Shown: positions 37,200 to 46,225 of the stretch, piece after piece
How the letters are laid out: the number at the start of each line of letters is the position of its first letter
Position numbering within the stretch: the stretch's first letter is position 1
Source: Melaminivora sp034675505
Lineage (GTDB): Bacteria > Pseudomonadota > Gammaproteobacteria > Burkholderiales > Burkholderiaceae_C
Reading direction: 5' to 3'
DNA: 64,000 bases
Assembly (NCBI GenBank): GCA_034675505.1
Contig: JAUCDD010000045.1
Location: 62,001 to 126,000 of the forward strand
The notes under the pieces: model-generated
The model's input: the letters and a program-made list of their open reading frames with translations, nothing else
What the model was told of the DNA's origin: nothing
Databases searched by the model: none
Position numbers and translations under genes: made by a program

Positions 37200-39587
37200 C
37201 TACAGGTCGGCAAACCCAAACCATTCGGCAGCGGCCATGCCGGCGGCGGCCGCTCCTGCAGGCGCCGGCAGCCTGCCCCAGCCGCTGCCGCTGCCGCTGC
37301 CGCTGCCGCTGCCGTCCGGCGGGTTTGCGCTCAGCGCTGCCCGCATGTCCGCCCCATTCATCCAGGCCAGGAAGTGCCGCACCACGTCCTGCTCGGCCGC
37401 TCCTGGCCAGGCCTGGGGCGCCAGCACCAGCTCGACCCATTCGACCACATCCAGCCCCAGGCCGATCTGCTGCAGCCCGGCATAGGTGGCAGGCCACTCC
37501 GGTTCGGGGTTGATCCGCAGCCATTCGGCCAGGCCCAGGGGCGTCCAGCCGGGATGGAACTCGCTGCGCGCCCAGAACTTCGGATTTTTGCGGCTAACGC
37601 GCCGCCTGGCCGGCGGTCGCGGCGGCTCGGATACCTCCTCGTCCGACCAGGCGCTGCGCAGAAATGCGGGGATGTCCAGGTCCATTCCTGTGCCTACGCC
37701 TGCACCTGCCCTTGCACCTGCCCCTGGCGAGCGATTCGTGCGCCACACTGCGGGCACGCACATCGCCGCGCCCGCCTGCACGGCGGAATCCACGCGCGAG
37801 AACCGCACGCTTCCCGCCCCGCCCCAGCCCGCCGCCAGCATGGGCCGTTCCTGGTGCAGCGCGGGCATCTGCGTGGCGCGCTGCGCAGCAGTGCGCTCGT
37901 GCACCAGCAGGAAGTTGGTGCCATCGGTCACCAGCTGGTAGTCCACCGCCAGGCGCACGCCGGCACTGGCGGCAGCGGCTGTGGCATCGCTGCCGGCCAT
38001 CTCCGCGATGCGCGCTGCAGCGGCCATTCGCGACAGCGCGCCCGGCGCGGCCATGCGGCCATCCAGCGTCGCCCGGCCCAGCTCAAGCTCGGGTCCCGCG
38101 CCGCCAGCGTCCGCGCTCCGGCCCCACAGCGACGCCTCGCCTTGCGGCACGGCGGCAAGGCCGGCGAACACGTTCACCGTGTCGCCGTCGAACAGCGCCG
38201 GCGGCAGCGCGGTCTGCCATTCGGGCGCGGCGGCGCCCGGCCACTGCAGGCGCACGTCCACCAGCCGCGGCGAGCGCAGGCGCGCGAACATGCGCAGCAC
38301 CGCCGGCTCGACCGCCTCGCCAGGGGCGACGAAGTCGCAGGCACCGCCCGTGGCCTGCGCCAGGCGGCGCAGGTGCCCCTGGGCCACGCTGGCGCCGATG
38401 CCGACCACGAACACCCGGTGGCCTGAGCCCTGCGCCGCCTGGATGACGGCATCGATGCTGCCGACCTGGCCGTCGGTGACCAGCAGCAGGTCGCTGCGCC
38501 TGTCGTGCGCCAGCGCCAGGGTGGAGGCGAGCGCCTGCTGCATCTCGGTGCCGCCCAGGTCGGCCTCCAGCGCGCCCACCCAGCGCTGCGCGGCGATGCG
38601 GGTGGCGTCGGTGAGCTTCCACAGGGCGCGCGTGCGGTGCTCCACCCGGCTGCCAAAGCGCGACAGGCAGAAGCGGTCGTCGCCGCGCAGTTGCAGCACG
38701 ATGGCCTGCAATGCGCGCCGCGCGGCGTCGATGCTGTCGCCGCCCATGGAGCCGGAGCAGTCCACCAGCAGCTTCACCGCCACGTCCTGCGGCGTGCACC
38801 CGGCCAGGCGCGGGCAGAAGCTGGCGAGCACGGCCGCGCGGCCGCTTTGGGCAAAGTCCGGCCCCGCCACAGCCACGCCGGCCTGCGCCAGCTGGTCGAG
38901 TACCAGCACGAAGTCCCGGTCCAGCCAGCCCTGGCGGGCCAGGGCGACGTGCAATGTGACATCGCCGCCCTGGCCGGCATGGGCCACGCTGATGGGGTGG
39001 CTGGGCGACGCGACGCGGGCCCGGGCCAGGCTGCCGTGCACCGCCAGCTCCAGCTCCAGCGCGTGCTGTGCCGCAGCGCTGGGCGCCATGCGCTGGTGCG
39101 CCGGCAGCCCGGCGCTATGCGGGCCGCCCTCGTAGTGCGGCGCGATGGTCGTGGGAATCAGGAGCCGCAGCGCGCCCTGCTCGAACTGCAGGGTCTGGGC
39201 GTAGCGCAGGGTGATGGTGCAGTGCTCGCGCGGCGCCAGGTTCCCCAGGTTCAGGCAATAGCTGCCATCGGGGCTGCGCTCCAGCATGATGGCTGCGTCC
39301 CCGTCGGCCAGGGCCTCCTCGTAGCGCGTCCCGGCCTGCGCACGCTCGACCACGGCGCCCGCCAGGCGCTTGCCGGCCAGCTCCACCTCGACGCCCAGCA
39401 GCACCGCGCCCCAGGGCAGCGGGAAGCGATAGACCAGCTCGATGTGCGCGTCGCCGGGGTTGGCGAAGCGCTGCTGCAGGCCGGCTTTCAGCAGCAGGCC
39501 GCGCAGCTCGCCGGTGATGCGGGCGCCCAGCAGGGCGACCGGCTCGCCATCGGCGGTTTCCAGGGATGCGTGCTCGTACAGGCTCAT
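37200..39587 (-). CDS. VIT and von Willebrand factor A domain protein
   Basis: The 795-residue protein has a VIT-like N-terminal domain (to about 140), with ITGELRGLLLKAGLQQRFAN and VVERAQAGTRYEEALADGD. A VWA domain follows (about 268-440), whose MIDAS motif LLVDCSGSMGGDS is intact, with a later TDGQVGS. The C-terminal region contains a Pro/Arg-rich linker, a helical segment (AEWLRINPEPEW...VVEWVELVL) and GS x 5 encoded by a (GCCGCT) microsatellite. No signal peptide is seen, so it is probably cytoplasmic. The start overlaps the MerR-type gene (ATGA). Function is unknown; VIT/VWA proteins usually bind partners via the metal site. Confidence 0.85.
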   Translation of the reverse strand: MSLYEHASLETADGEPVALLGARITGELRGLLLKAGLQQRFANPGDAHIELVYRFPLPWGAVLLGVEVELAGKRLAGAVVERAQAGTRYEEALADGDAAIMLERSPDGSYCLNLGNLAPREHCTITLRYAQTLQFEQGALRLLIPTTIAPHYEGGPHSAGLPAHQRMAPSAAAQHALELELAVHGSLARARVASPSHPISVAHAGQGGDVTLHVALARQGWLDRDFVLVLDQLAQAGVAVAGPDFAQSGRAAVLASFCPRLAGCTPQDVAVKLLVDCSGSMGGDSIDAARRALQAIVLQLRGDDRFCLSRFGSRVEHRTRALWKLTDATRIAAQRWVGALEADLGGTEMQQALASTLALAHDRRSDLLLVTDGQVGSIDAVIQAAQGSGHRVFVVGIGASVAQGHLRRLAQATGGACDFVAPGEAVEPAVLRMFARLRSPRLVDVRLQWPGAAAPEWQTALPPALFDGDTVNVFAGLAAVPQGEASLWGRSADAGGAGPELELGRATLDGRMAAPGALSRMAAAARIAEMAGSDATAAAASAGVRLAVDYQLVTDGTNFLLVHERTAAQRATQMPALHQERPMLAAGWGGAGSVRFSRVDSAVQAGAAMCVPAVWRTNRSPGAGARAGAGVGTGMDLDIPAFLRSAWSDEEVSEPPRPPARRRVSRKNPKFWARSEFHPGWTPLGLAEWLRINPEPEWPATYAGLQQIGLGLDVVEWVELVLAPQAWPGAAEQDVVRHFLAWMNGADMRAALSANPPDGSGSGSGSGSGWGRLPAPAGAAAAGMAAAEWFGFADL
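37281..37314. repeat. Hexanucleotide microsatellite (GCCGCT)5 in the VIT/VWA gene
   Basis: Five perfect copies of GCCGCT plus GCCG encode a Gly-Ser linker (GSGSGSGSGS) near the C-terminus. The unit is six bases, so slippage changes linker length without changing frame. Confidence 0.8.
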
Positions 39588-40093
39588 CGGGGGCTCCTCG
39601 TGGGTGGGTTTGCGGGGCGGCCGGGTGCGGCGGGAGGCTCGGCTGGGTCGGCGCTGGCAGGCCCGTCCGCGCCCGCGGCCTGGGTGGCCTGGGCGTGCGC
39701 CGCCATCACGCCGCGCACGAAACTGCGCACCTGCTCGGGCGACAGCCCGGCGCGGCCCGGCTCTATGACCACTTCGATGCCATCGGCCACCAGCAGGTGG
39801 CTGCGCACCTCGACCGAACCGGCCGCGCGCGCCCTGGGCGCCACCGGCGGCGCCTCGCCGTGCAGCAGCTCGCGGATGCGCTCCAGCGACAGGCCGGCGG
39901 CGGTCCATTTGCGGATCTGCAGCAGCTGCTCCAGCTGCCGGGCGCCATAGCGGGCGGCGCGGGTCTCGCCTTCGGGGCGGTCCACCAGGCCGATCTGCAC
40001 GTAGTAGCGCACGGTGCGCGGCGCAAGATCGGCCAGCACGCACAGCTCGGCCAGCGTATGGCTGGCTGCGGGGGGCGCGTCATCGGTGTGCAT
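39584..40093 (-). CDS. MerR-type transcriptional regulator
   Basis: The 169-residue protein has an N-terminal winged helix MerR domain: HTLAELCVLADLAPRTVRYY, YVQIGLVDRPEGETRAARYG and a helix QLEQLLQIRKWTAAGLSL. A C-terminal Pro/Ala-rich effector region follows without the Cys pair of metal-sensing MerRs. Gene and the downstream VIT/VWA gene overlap by four bases, so this pair is probably one operon. The regulator may control its own operon; no target is visible. Confidence 0.88.
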   Translation of the reverse strand: MHTDDAPPAASHTLAELCVLADLAPRTVRYYVQIGLVDRPEGETRAARYGARQLEQLLQIRKWTAAGLSLERIRELLHGEAPPVAPRARAAGSVEVRSHLLVADGIEVVIEPGRAGLSPEQVRSFVRGVMAAHAQATQAAGADGPASADPAEPPAAPGRPANPPTRSPR

Positions 40094-40215
40094 GGCGCAA
40101 TTGAAACACCATTGCTGTATTAAATCAACTGTGCAAGTTTGCGAACCCGCGCCAGGCCTGCCGCCCCGCCCCCCCGACTAAAATCCGCCCCGCAGCGTGC
40201 CTACCCGCGCGCCGC

Positions 40216-40306
40216 ACCGCTGGGGGTGCCCGGCCACCGGCATCGGCGGCGCGGGCTGAGACAGTCCCTTTGAACCTGATTGAGATCATCCTCGCGCAGG
40301 GAAAGC
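40216..40306 (+). ncRNA. TPP riboswitch (THI element) upstream of cytX
   Basis: The conserved THI-box blocks are present in order: TGGGGGTGCC, then GGCTGAGA, CCCTTTGAACCTGAT and CGCAGGGAAAGC, with complementary stems between. It ends about 90 bases before the cytX ATG. Thiamine pyrophosphate binding would reduce cytX expression. Confidence 0.92.
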
Positions 40307-40396
40307 ACGCTTCGCACGCCGCCCATGGCCGCCCCGGCCCTTGCGCGCATGCGCCGCCCTGGCTTCCTGCAGCGGGCCGCACAAGGAGCGCAGCGC

Positions 40397-41704
40397 ATGA
40401 ACCCATCCACCCACCCCGGCGCGCCGGTCGACGAGTCGCTGTCGCCCGTCGCGCAGTCGGCGCGCGTGTTCGCCTGGCACGACCATGCCTCGCTGTGGTT
40501 CAGCCTGGGGGTGGGCCTGCTGGTCATGCAGGTGGGCGCCTATTTGTTGCCGGCGCTGTCGCCGCGCGAGGCGCTCATCGCCATCGTGGCCGGCTCGGTC
40601 ATCGGCGCCGGCCTGCTGGGCTGGGTGGCGCGGCTGGGCTGCGACAGCGGGCTGTCCAGCGCCGGGCTGATGCACGCCGTGTATGGCCGCCGCTTTGCCA
40701 GCCTGCCCATCGTGCTGAACATCGTGCAGCTGATCGGCTGGGGCACCTTCGAGCTGGTGGTGATGCGCGACGCGACGCTGGCGATCGCCCGGCAGTCGGC
40801 CGGCGCGGGCGCCTTCGCCGGCAGCGGCTGGACGCTGGCCGCCACGCTGCTGTGGGGCGGCGTGGTGGCGCTGCTCATCAGCGGCTCCATGGTGCGGCTG
40901 GTGCGCCGCGTGATCGCGCGCGTGGCGCTGCCGCTGGTGGTGCTGTCGCTGTTGTGGCTGACCTGGAAATTCATCGCGCTGGCGCAGGCGCAGGGCCTGG
41001 CGCAGCTGTGGCAGCGCCCGGGCGCGGGCGGCCTGGGGGTGATGGGCGCGCTGGACCTGGTGATCGCCATGCCGGTGTCGTGGCTGCCGCTGGTGGCCGA
41101 CTATGCGCGCCACGGCAGGAGCGGGCGCAGCGCGCTCACCGGCACCTGGGCCGGCTACCTGCTGGCCAACGTCTGGTGCTACGGCCTGGGCGTGCTGGTG
41201 GCGCTCACGCTGCCCAGCCAGGATCTGGTGACGGCGCTGCTGCTGGCGCAGGGCGGGCTGATCGCGCTGTCGCTGATCCTGATCGACGAGGTGGACAACG
41301 CCTATGGCGACGCCTATTCGGGCGCCGTGTCGGCGCACAGCCTGCTGCCGCGCTGGTCGGTGCGCCAGTTGGGCCTGGTGCTGGCGCTGGTGTGCACGCT
41401 GGCGGCGCTGGCGCTGCCCATGCACAGCCTGGAGCCGTTCCTGCTGATGCTCAGCTCGGTGTTCGTGCCGCTGTTCGGCGTGGTGCTGGGGCGCCTGGGC
41501 GGCGGCGCGGCGGCGCGTGTGCGGCTGCAGGACGCGCCGGCCGCGCACTGGCCCTCGGTCGCGCTGTGGCTGGGCGGAATCGCCTTCTACCACCTGGCGC
41601 CGCACCTGGCGCCCGGCCTGGGCGCGGCGCTGCCGACGCTGCTGCTGTGCCTGGTGCTGTCCTGGGCGACGCGCGCTCGCGCGCCGGCGATGGCGCCTGG
41701 CTGA
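40397..41704 (+). CDS. cytX: Hydroxymethylpyrimidine transporter CytX
   Basis: CytX is a member of the NCS1 nucleobase transporter family that is typically linked to thi genes and TPP riboswitches. The 435-residue protein has about 12 membrane segments, beginning HASLWFSLGVGLLVMQVGAYLLP, with the family pattern IGWGTFELVVMRDATL and LPLVADYARHGRSG. The ATG at 40397 has AAGGAG seven bases upstream. The riboswitch before it makes HMP or a related precursor the likely cargo. Confidence 0.88.
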   Translation: MNPSTHPGAPVDESLSPVAQSARVFAWHDHASLWFSLGVGLLVMQVGAYLLPALSPREALIAIVAGSVIGAGLLGWVARLGCDSGLSSAGLMHAVYGRRFASLPIVLNIVQLIGWGTFELVVMRDATLAIARQSAGAGAFAGSGWTLAATLLWGGVVALLISGSMVRLVRRVIARVALPLVVLSLLWLTWKFIALAQAQGLAQLWQRPGAGGLGVMGALDLVIAMPVSWLPLVADYARHGRSGRSALTGTWAGYLLANVWCYGLGVLVALTLPSQDLVTALLLAQGGLIALSLILIDEVDNAYGDAYSGAVSAHSLLPRWSVRQLGLVLALVCTLAALALPMHSLEPFLLMLSSVFVPLFGVVLGRLGGGAAARVRLQDAPAAHWPSVALWLGGIAFYHLAPHLAPGLGAALPTLLLCLVLSWATRARAPAMAPG

Positions 41705-41714
41705 GGTTTTTCAC

Positions 41715-41783
41715 GTTTTTTCAGCCAAATGGGGCTCTTGCCGGTGTGGGCGGCCGGCCTCTAGCTATATTTTTGAGAGTAGC
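41715..41783 (+). repeat. Dispersed intergenic repeat, copy 3
   Basis: From TTTTTTCAGCCAAATGGGGC through CTCTTGCCGG to CTAGCTATATTTTTGAGAGTAGC, the same layout as at 12.9 and 57.1 kb. It lies in the gap between cytX and the convergent thiD, where the T-run and adjacent sequence could also affect termination. Confidence 0.6.
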
Positions 41784-41826
41784 GGCAGGGCTGCGGCGTT
41801 CGCGCAGCGCGGGGCCGGGCGGGCGT

Positions 41827-42699
41827 TCAGCCGCCCTGCAGCACGCGCTGCGCCAGCGGCGCGAAGCCGTGGTTCAGCGGCCCCTGGCCCTGGCCGGTGC
41901 GCACGTCGGCGCCGGCGCCTATGGCGCCCAGGATGTAGCGCCGCGCCAGCCGCACCGCCTCGGTCAGCGGCTCGCCCAGCGCCAGGTGCGCGGCGATGGC
42001 CGACGACAGCGTGCAGCCGGTGCCGTGGCCGTTGTGCGTGGCGATGCGCGCCGCCGCCAGGCGCTCGTGCACGCCGCCGGGCAGCGCCAGCAGGTCCACC
42101 ACCTGGCTGCCGGGCAGGTGCCCGCCCTTGAGCAGCACGGCGCGCGCGCCCAGCGCCAGCAGCGCGTCGGCGGCGGCCGGCAGCTGCGCCTCGCTGGTGA
42201 TGTCCTGCCCCAGCAGCCAGCCGGCCTCGTCCAGGTTGGGCGTGACCACGGCGGCCAGCGGAAACAGCTCCTGCACCAGCGCGCCCACCGTCTCCTGGGC
42301 GATCAGGCGGTCGCCGCTGGTGGCCACCATGACCGGATCCAGCACCACGCGCTGCAGCCCGTGGCGCGCGATGGCGTCGGCCACCACGCGCACCACCTCG
42401 GGCGAGTGCAGCATGCCGATCTTCACGGCGTCGGCGCCGATGTCCTCGACCACCGCGTCGATCTGCGCGCGCAGTATCTCGGGCGGCACGCCGTGGATGG
42501 CGCGCACGCCGCGCGTGTTCTGCGCGGTGATGGCGGTGATCGCCGTCATGCCGTAGCACCCCAGGGCGGCAAAGGTCTTCAGGTCGGCCTGGATGCCGGC
42601 GCCGCCGCCCGAATCGGAACCGGCGATGGACAGCACGCGCGCGTAGCGCCGGGCCGGGGAATGCGCGCCCGCAGGCGCGTGGCTCTGGATGTGGTTCAT
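41827..42699 (-). CDS. thiD: Bifunctional hydroxymethylpyrimidine kinase/phosphomethylpyrimidine kinase ThiD
   Basis: ThiD phosphorylates HMP twice to HMP-PP for thiamine synthesis. The 290-residue protein has VLSIAGSDSGGGAGIQADLK, TAITAQNTRGVRAIHGVP, VVLDPVMVATSGDRL and the catalytic GHGTGCTLSSAIAAHLALG. It is transcribed convergently to cytX and divergently from thiO. No riboswitch precedes it on its own strand. The ATG at 42699 gives MNHIQSHAPAG; the upstream frame is in the thiO region. Confidence 0.95.
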   Translation of the reverse strand: MNHIQSHAPAGAHSPARRYARVLSIAGSDSGGGAGIQADLKTFAALGCYGMTAITAITAQNTRGVRAIHGVPPEILRAQIDAVVEDIGADAVKIGMLHSPEVVRVVADAIARHGLQRVVLDPVMVATSGDRLIAQETVGALVQELFPLAAVVTPNLDEAGWLLGQDITSEAQLPAAADALLALGARAVLLKGGHLPGSQVVDLLALPGGVHERLAAARIATHNGHGTGCTLSSAIAAHLALGEPLTEAVRLARRYILGAIGAGADVRTGQGQGPLNHGFAPLAQRVLQGG

Positions 42700-42802
42700 G
42701 GCAAAAATTATCGGCCAGCGCACAGCCGCCATTGCCGTGCCCGCCTGCGCCATGTCAACACCAGGGGCGCAGGCGCTGTGCTGTAATTCCCGCTTCGAAC
42801 GA

Positions 42803-42890
42803 AACAGGGGGTGCCGCTGCCCGGCCACGGACAGCGGCTGAGAAATACCCTCCAACCCGATCCAGGTCATGCTGGCGTGGGGAGCTTTCA
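42803..42890 (+). ncRNA. TPP riboswitch (THI element) upstream of thiO
   Basis: All conserved segments are present: CAGGGGGTGCC, GGCTGAGAAATACCC, CCAACCCGATCCAGGTCATG and CTGGCGTGGGGAGC. It ends about 65 bases before the thiO ATG and controls thiO-thiS-thiG-thiE as one TPP-responsive unit. Confidence 0.93.
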
Positions 42891-42954
42891 ACCAGGGTTG
42901 CCGCAGCACCGCCCCGTTTTGTTCCCCCGGCCCCGGCCTGGCTGCAAAACCGCG

Positions 42955-44079
42955 ATGCAATCCCTCTCCCCCCACCTCCCCTCGCTCGACTCGCCCCGCT
43001 CCATCGCCATCCTGGGCGCCGGCCTCATGGGCCGCCTGCTGGCGGTGCAGCTGGCGCGCCAGGGCCACCGCGTGCAGCTGTACGGCATCGGCGGGCCGGA
43101 TGCCGAAGGCAGCGCCGCGCGCGTGGCCGCCGCCATGCTGGCGCCGCTGGCCGAATCCGCCGTCACCGAGGCCAGCGTGGTGCGCATGGGCCGCCACGGC
43201 CTGACGCGCTGGCCGGTGCTGCTGGCGCAGCTGGCCGAGCCGGTGTTCTTCCAGCAAAACGGCACGCTGATCCTGTGGCACCGCCAGGACGCCGCCGAGG
43301 CCGCCCGGCTGGCGCACAAGCTGCAGCAGACGCAGGCCGCCATCCCGGGCCTGCCGGCCATGCAGGCGCAGGACGCGGCCGGCGTCGCGCGGCTCGAGCC
43401 CGCCGTGGCCGGACGCTTCCAGCAGGGCCTGTACCTGCCCGATGAGGCGCAGCTGGACAACCGCCAGCTGCTCACCGCCCTGGCCGCCACGCTGGTGCAG
43501 CTGGGCGTGCAGGTGCACTGGCACAGCGCGCGCCGGCTGCAGGATTTCAACCCCGGCGAGGCCGGCCAGCCCGAGCTGCTGCTGGACTGCCGCGGCCTGG
43601 GCGCGCGTGCGCAGTGGCGCGAGCTGCGCGGCGTGCGCGGCGAGGTGGTGCGGCTGCATGCGCCCGATGTGCAACTGCAGCGCCCCACGCGCGTGGTGCA
43701 CCCGCGCTATCCCATCTACATCGCGCCCAAGCAGGACGGCATCTTCGTCATCGGCGCCACCGAGATCGAGTCCGACGACCTCTCGCCCGCCAGCGTGCGC
43801 TCGACGCTGGAGCTGCTGTCCGCCGCCTACGCCGTGCACCCGGGCTTTGCCGAGGCGCGCATCCTGGAGCTGGCCACGCAATGCCGCCCCACCCTGCCCG
43901 ACAACCTGCCCGCGGTGCGCGTGCTGCAGCCGCGCGTGCTGGAAGTCAACGGCCTGTACCGCCACGGCTTCATGATCGCCCCGGCCCTGCTGGACGTGGT
44001 CATGGATTTGCTGCAGACCGGACAATCGCCGCTGGCGCAGCGCCTTGCGCTGCACATCCAGCTGCCCGAGGCCCCATGA
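42955..44079 (+). CDS. thiO: Glycine oxidase ThiO
   Basis: ThiO oxidises glycine to iminoglycine, a precursor for the thiazole ring. The 374-residue protein has the FAD-binding SIAILGAGLMGRLLAVQLAR, GSAARVAAAMLAPLAESA, VHPRYPIYIAPKQDGIFVIG, and ends in RLALHIQLPEAP. The ATG at 42955 is the first after the riboswitch. The stop overlaps the thiS start (ATGA). Confidence 0.93.
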   Translation: MQSLSPHLPSLDSPRSIAILGAGLMGRLLAVQLARQGHRVQLYGIGGPDAEGSAARVAAAMLAPLAESAVTEASVVRMGRHGLTRWPVLLAQLAEPVFFQQNGTLILWHRQDAAEAARLAHKLQQTQAAIPGLPAMQAQDAAGVARLEPAVAGRFQQGLYLPDEAQLDNRQLLTALAATLVQLGVQVHWHSARRLQDFNPGEAGQPELLLDCRGLGARAQWRELRGVRGEVVRLHAPDVQLQRPTRVVHPRYPIYIAPKQDGIFVIGATEIESDDLSPASVRSTLELLSAAYAVHPGFAEARILELATQCRPTLPDNLPAVRVLQPRVLEVNGLYRHGFMIAPALLDVVMDLLQTGQSPLAQRLALHIQLPEAP

Positions 44080-44273
44080 ACGTCCTGATCAACCAGACCC
44101 CCGTCGAACTGCCCGATGGCGCCACCGTGGCCGACGCCGTCGCCCACCTGGCACCGCGCCCGCCCTTTGCGGTGGCCGTGAACCTGCAGTTCATCCCCAA
44201 CACCCGCTATGCCGCCCAGCCGCTGGCCGCTGGCGACCAGGTGGAAATCATCGCGCCGGTGACCGGCGGCTGA
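44076..44273 (+). CDS. thiS: Sulfur carrier protein ThiS
   Basis: ThiS carries sulfur as a C-terminal thiocarboxylate. The 65-residue protein has the ubiquitin-like pattern MNVLINQTPVELPDG and ends in IIAPVTGG, with the essential GG. It overlaps thiO by four bases and lies four bases before thiG. Confidence 0.95.
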   Translation: MNVLINQTPVELPDGATVADAVAHLAPRPPFAVAVNLQFIPNTRYAAQPLAAGDQVEIIAPVTGG

Positions 44274-44277
44274 CCCC

Positions 44278-45111
44278 ATGACGACAACCCACGACATCGC
44301 CCCCGCCCCCGCCTCGGCCGACGCCGACGCCCTGGTGCTCTACGGCCAGGCCTTCGACAGCCGCCTGCTGCTGGGCACGGCCCGCTACCCCTCGCCCGCC
44401 GTGCTCGAAGCCGCCGTGCGGCGCGCCCGCCCGGCCATGGTCACCGCCTCGCTGCGCCGCCAGGGCACGCAGCCGGCAGCGGCCGGCGAAGGCTTCTGGG
44501 AGCTGCTCGCGCGCCTGGGCGTGCCCGTGCTGCCCAACACCGCCGGCTGCTACAGCGTGGACGAGGCCCTGACCACCGCGCACATGGCGCGCGAGGTGTT
44601 CGGCACGCCCTGGATCAAACTGGAGGTCATCGGCGACGACTACACGCTGCAGCCCGACATCTTCGGCCTGGTGCAGGCGGCCGAGCAGCTCATCCGGGAC
44701 GGCTTCCACGTCCTGCCCTACGCCACCGACGACCTGCTGGTCTGCCAGCGCCTGGTGGACGTGGGCTGCCAGGCCGTCATGCCCTGGGCGGCGCCCATAG
44801 GCACCGGGCGCGGCCCCATCAACCCGTACGCGCTGCAGCTGCTGCGCGAGCGGCTGGACGTGCCGCTTTTGGTGGACGCCGGCCTCGGGCTGCCCTCGCA
44901 CGCCTGCCAGGTCATGGAGTGGGGCTTCGATGGCGTGCTGCTGAACACCGCCGTGGCGCAAGCCAGCGACCCGGTGCTGATGGCCGGCGCGTTTGCCGAC
45001 GCCACGCGCGCCGGCCGCGCCGCCCGCATGGCCGGCGCCATGCAGCCGCAGGCCAGCGCCCAGGCCAGCACGCCGGTGCTGGGCACGCCGTTCTGGCACC
45101 ACGCGACATGA
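44278..45111 (+). CDS. thiG: Thiazole synthase ThiG
   Basis: ThiG forms the thiazole phosphate from 1-deoxyxylulose 5-phosphate, iminoglycine and ThiS thiocarboxylate. The 277-residue TIM barrel has SRLLLGTARYPSPAVLEAA, VTASLRRQG, VLPNTAGCYSVDEA, WIKLEVIGDDYTLQPD and GIGTGRGPIN-like and DAGLGLPSHACQVMEWG segments. The tail after VMAGAFADATRAGRAAR is longer than in E. coli. It overlaps thiE by four bases. Confidence 0.95.
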   Translation: MTTTHDIAPAPASADADALVLYGQAFDSRLLLGTARYPSPAVLEAAVRRARPAMVTASLRRQGTQPAAAGEGFWELLARLGVPVLPNTAGCYSVDEALTTAHMAREVFGTPWIKLEVIGDDYTLQPDIFGLVQAAEQLIRDGFHVLPYATDDLLVCQRLVDVGCQAVMPWAAPIGTGRGPINPYALQLLRERLDVPLLVDAGLGLPSHACQVMEWGFDGVLLNTAVAQASDPVLMAGAFADATRAGRAARMAGAMQPQASAQASTPVLGTPFWHHAT

Positions 45112-46032
45112 GCGGCGCAGCCCCGGACGGCGCCGCGCTGGCGCAGCGCATCCTGGCCGCGCACGCCGCCACCTTCACCGGCTTCGCGCCCGAGCCGGCG
45201 CCTGCGCCCACGCAGGATGAGCCGCTCTACCGCGCCGCGCTGGCCGCCAGCCAGCCAGCTGGGCTTCATCGCGCAGGACGCCGAATGCATCGCCCGCGCC
45301 TGGGCCGCGCAGGCGCAGCGCACCGGGCACTTCGACGCCGCGCAGTGGCCGGACGAGCCGCAGGACTTCGGCCTGGCCAGCCGCGCCAGCGGCCCGGCCT
45401 TTGCCGAGTGCCCGCAGGCGCTGGGCCTGTACGCCGTGCTGCCCGATGCCCAGTGGGTGGGCCGCATGGCACGCGCGGGCGTGCCCACGGTGCAGCTGCG
45501 CTGCAAGGAGGCCGACCGCGCGGCAGTCGCGCGCGAGGTGCGCGCCGCCGCGCGCGCGGTGCAGGGCACGCCCGCGCTGCTGTTCATCAACGACCACTGG
45601 CGCGAGGCGCTGGACGCCGGCGCCTACGGCGTGCACCTGGGCCAGGAAGACCTGGACGCGCTGGCGCCGGCAGACCTGGAGGCGCTGCGCGCATCCGGCG
45701 TGCGCCTGGGCGTCAGCACGCACGGCTACGCCGAGATGGTGCGCGCGTCCCAAGCCCGGCCCAGCTACATCGCCATGGGCGCGGTGTTCCCCACCACGCT
45801 GAAGAAAATGGCCACCGCGCCGCAGGGCCTGGCACGGCTGGCGGCCTACGCGCGGCTGACGCGCGGCTACCCGCAGGTGGCCATCGGCGGCATCGCGCTG
45901 GAGCATTTCGCCCCGGTGCTGGCCACCGGGGTGGGCTCGATCGCCGTGGTGCGCGCGATCGTCGCGGCCGCGGACCCCGAGGCCGCCGCCGCGCAGCTGA
46001 TGCGCGCCCTGCAGCGCCCGGCCGGCGCCTGA
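45108..46032 (+). pseudogene. thiE: Thiamine-phosphate synthase ThiE, N-terminal frameshift
   Basis: ThiE couples HMP-PP and thiazole phosphate. The ATG at 45108 overlaps the thiG stop and opens MSGAAPDGAALAQRILAAHA, an N-terminal extension. The reading then leaves the frame at a triple CCAG (45247-45258). With one CCAG fewer, AALAASQ joins QLGFIAQDAECIARAW and the whole 300-residue frame is intact. The ThiE domain proper (GLYAVLPDAQWVGRMARAG, VQLRCKEAD, LFINDHWREALDAG, GVHLGQEDLDAL) begins downstream in the second frame. An internal ATG at 45217 could in principle give a 271-residue protein containing it. Slippage, assembly error or true loss are all possible. Confidence 0.82.
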
Positions 46033-46059
46033 AGGCCGGCGCCTGAAGGCCGGGCTGAA
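46020..46059 (+). repeat. 14-base tandem repeat at the thiE stop
   Basis: GGCCGGCGCCTGAA occurs twice, followed by a diverged third copy (GGCCGGGCTGAA). The thiE stop codon lies in the first unit, so changes in copy number would not affect the protein. It may form weak hairpins. Confidence 0.6.
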
Positions 46060-46225
46060 GGACGGCGCCGGCGCGCCGCGCCGGCGCTGGTAGCGCCTCT
46101 TTCCCCGTGCCCAACGGGGCGTCTGCCTACCGGGCACTGGCGGCGGCCGGGTTACGGTCGCGTGGCCCTGCTTTTTGGCGCTGCCCACCGCAGCGCGACA
46201 AGCGCCACCGACACCCAGGACGCCT

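Noticed and set aside
37281..37314. A phase-variable switch in the VIT/VWA gene
   Set aside because: The repeat unit is six bases, so slippage changes only linker length and cannot turn the gene on or off by frame.
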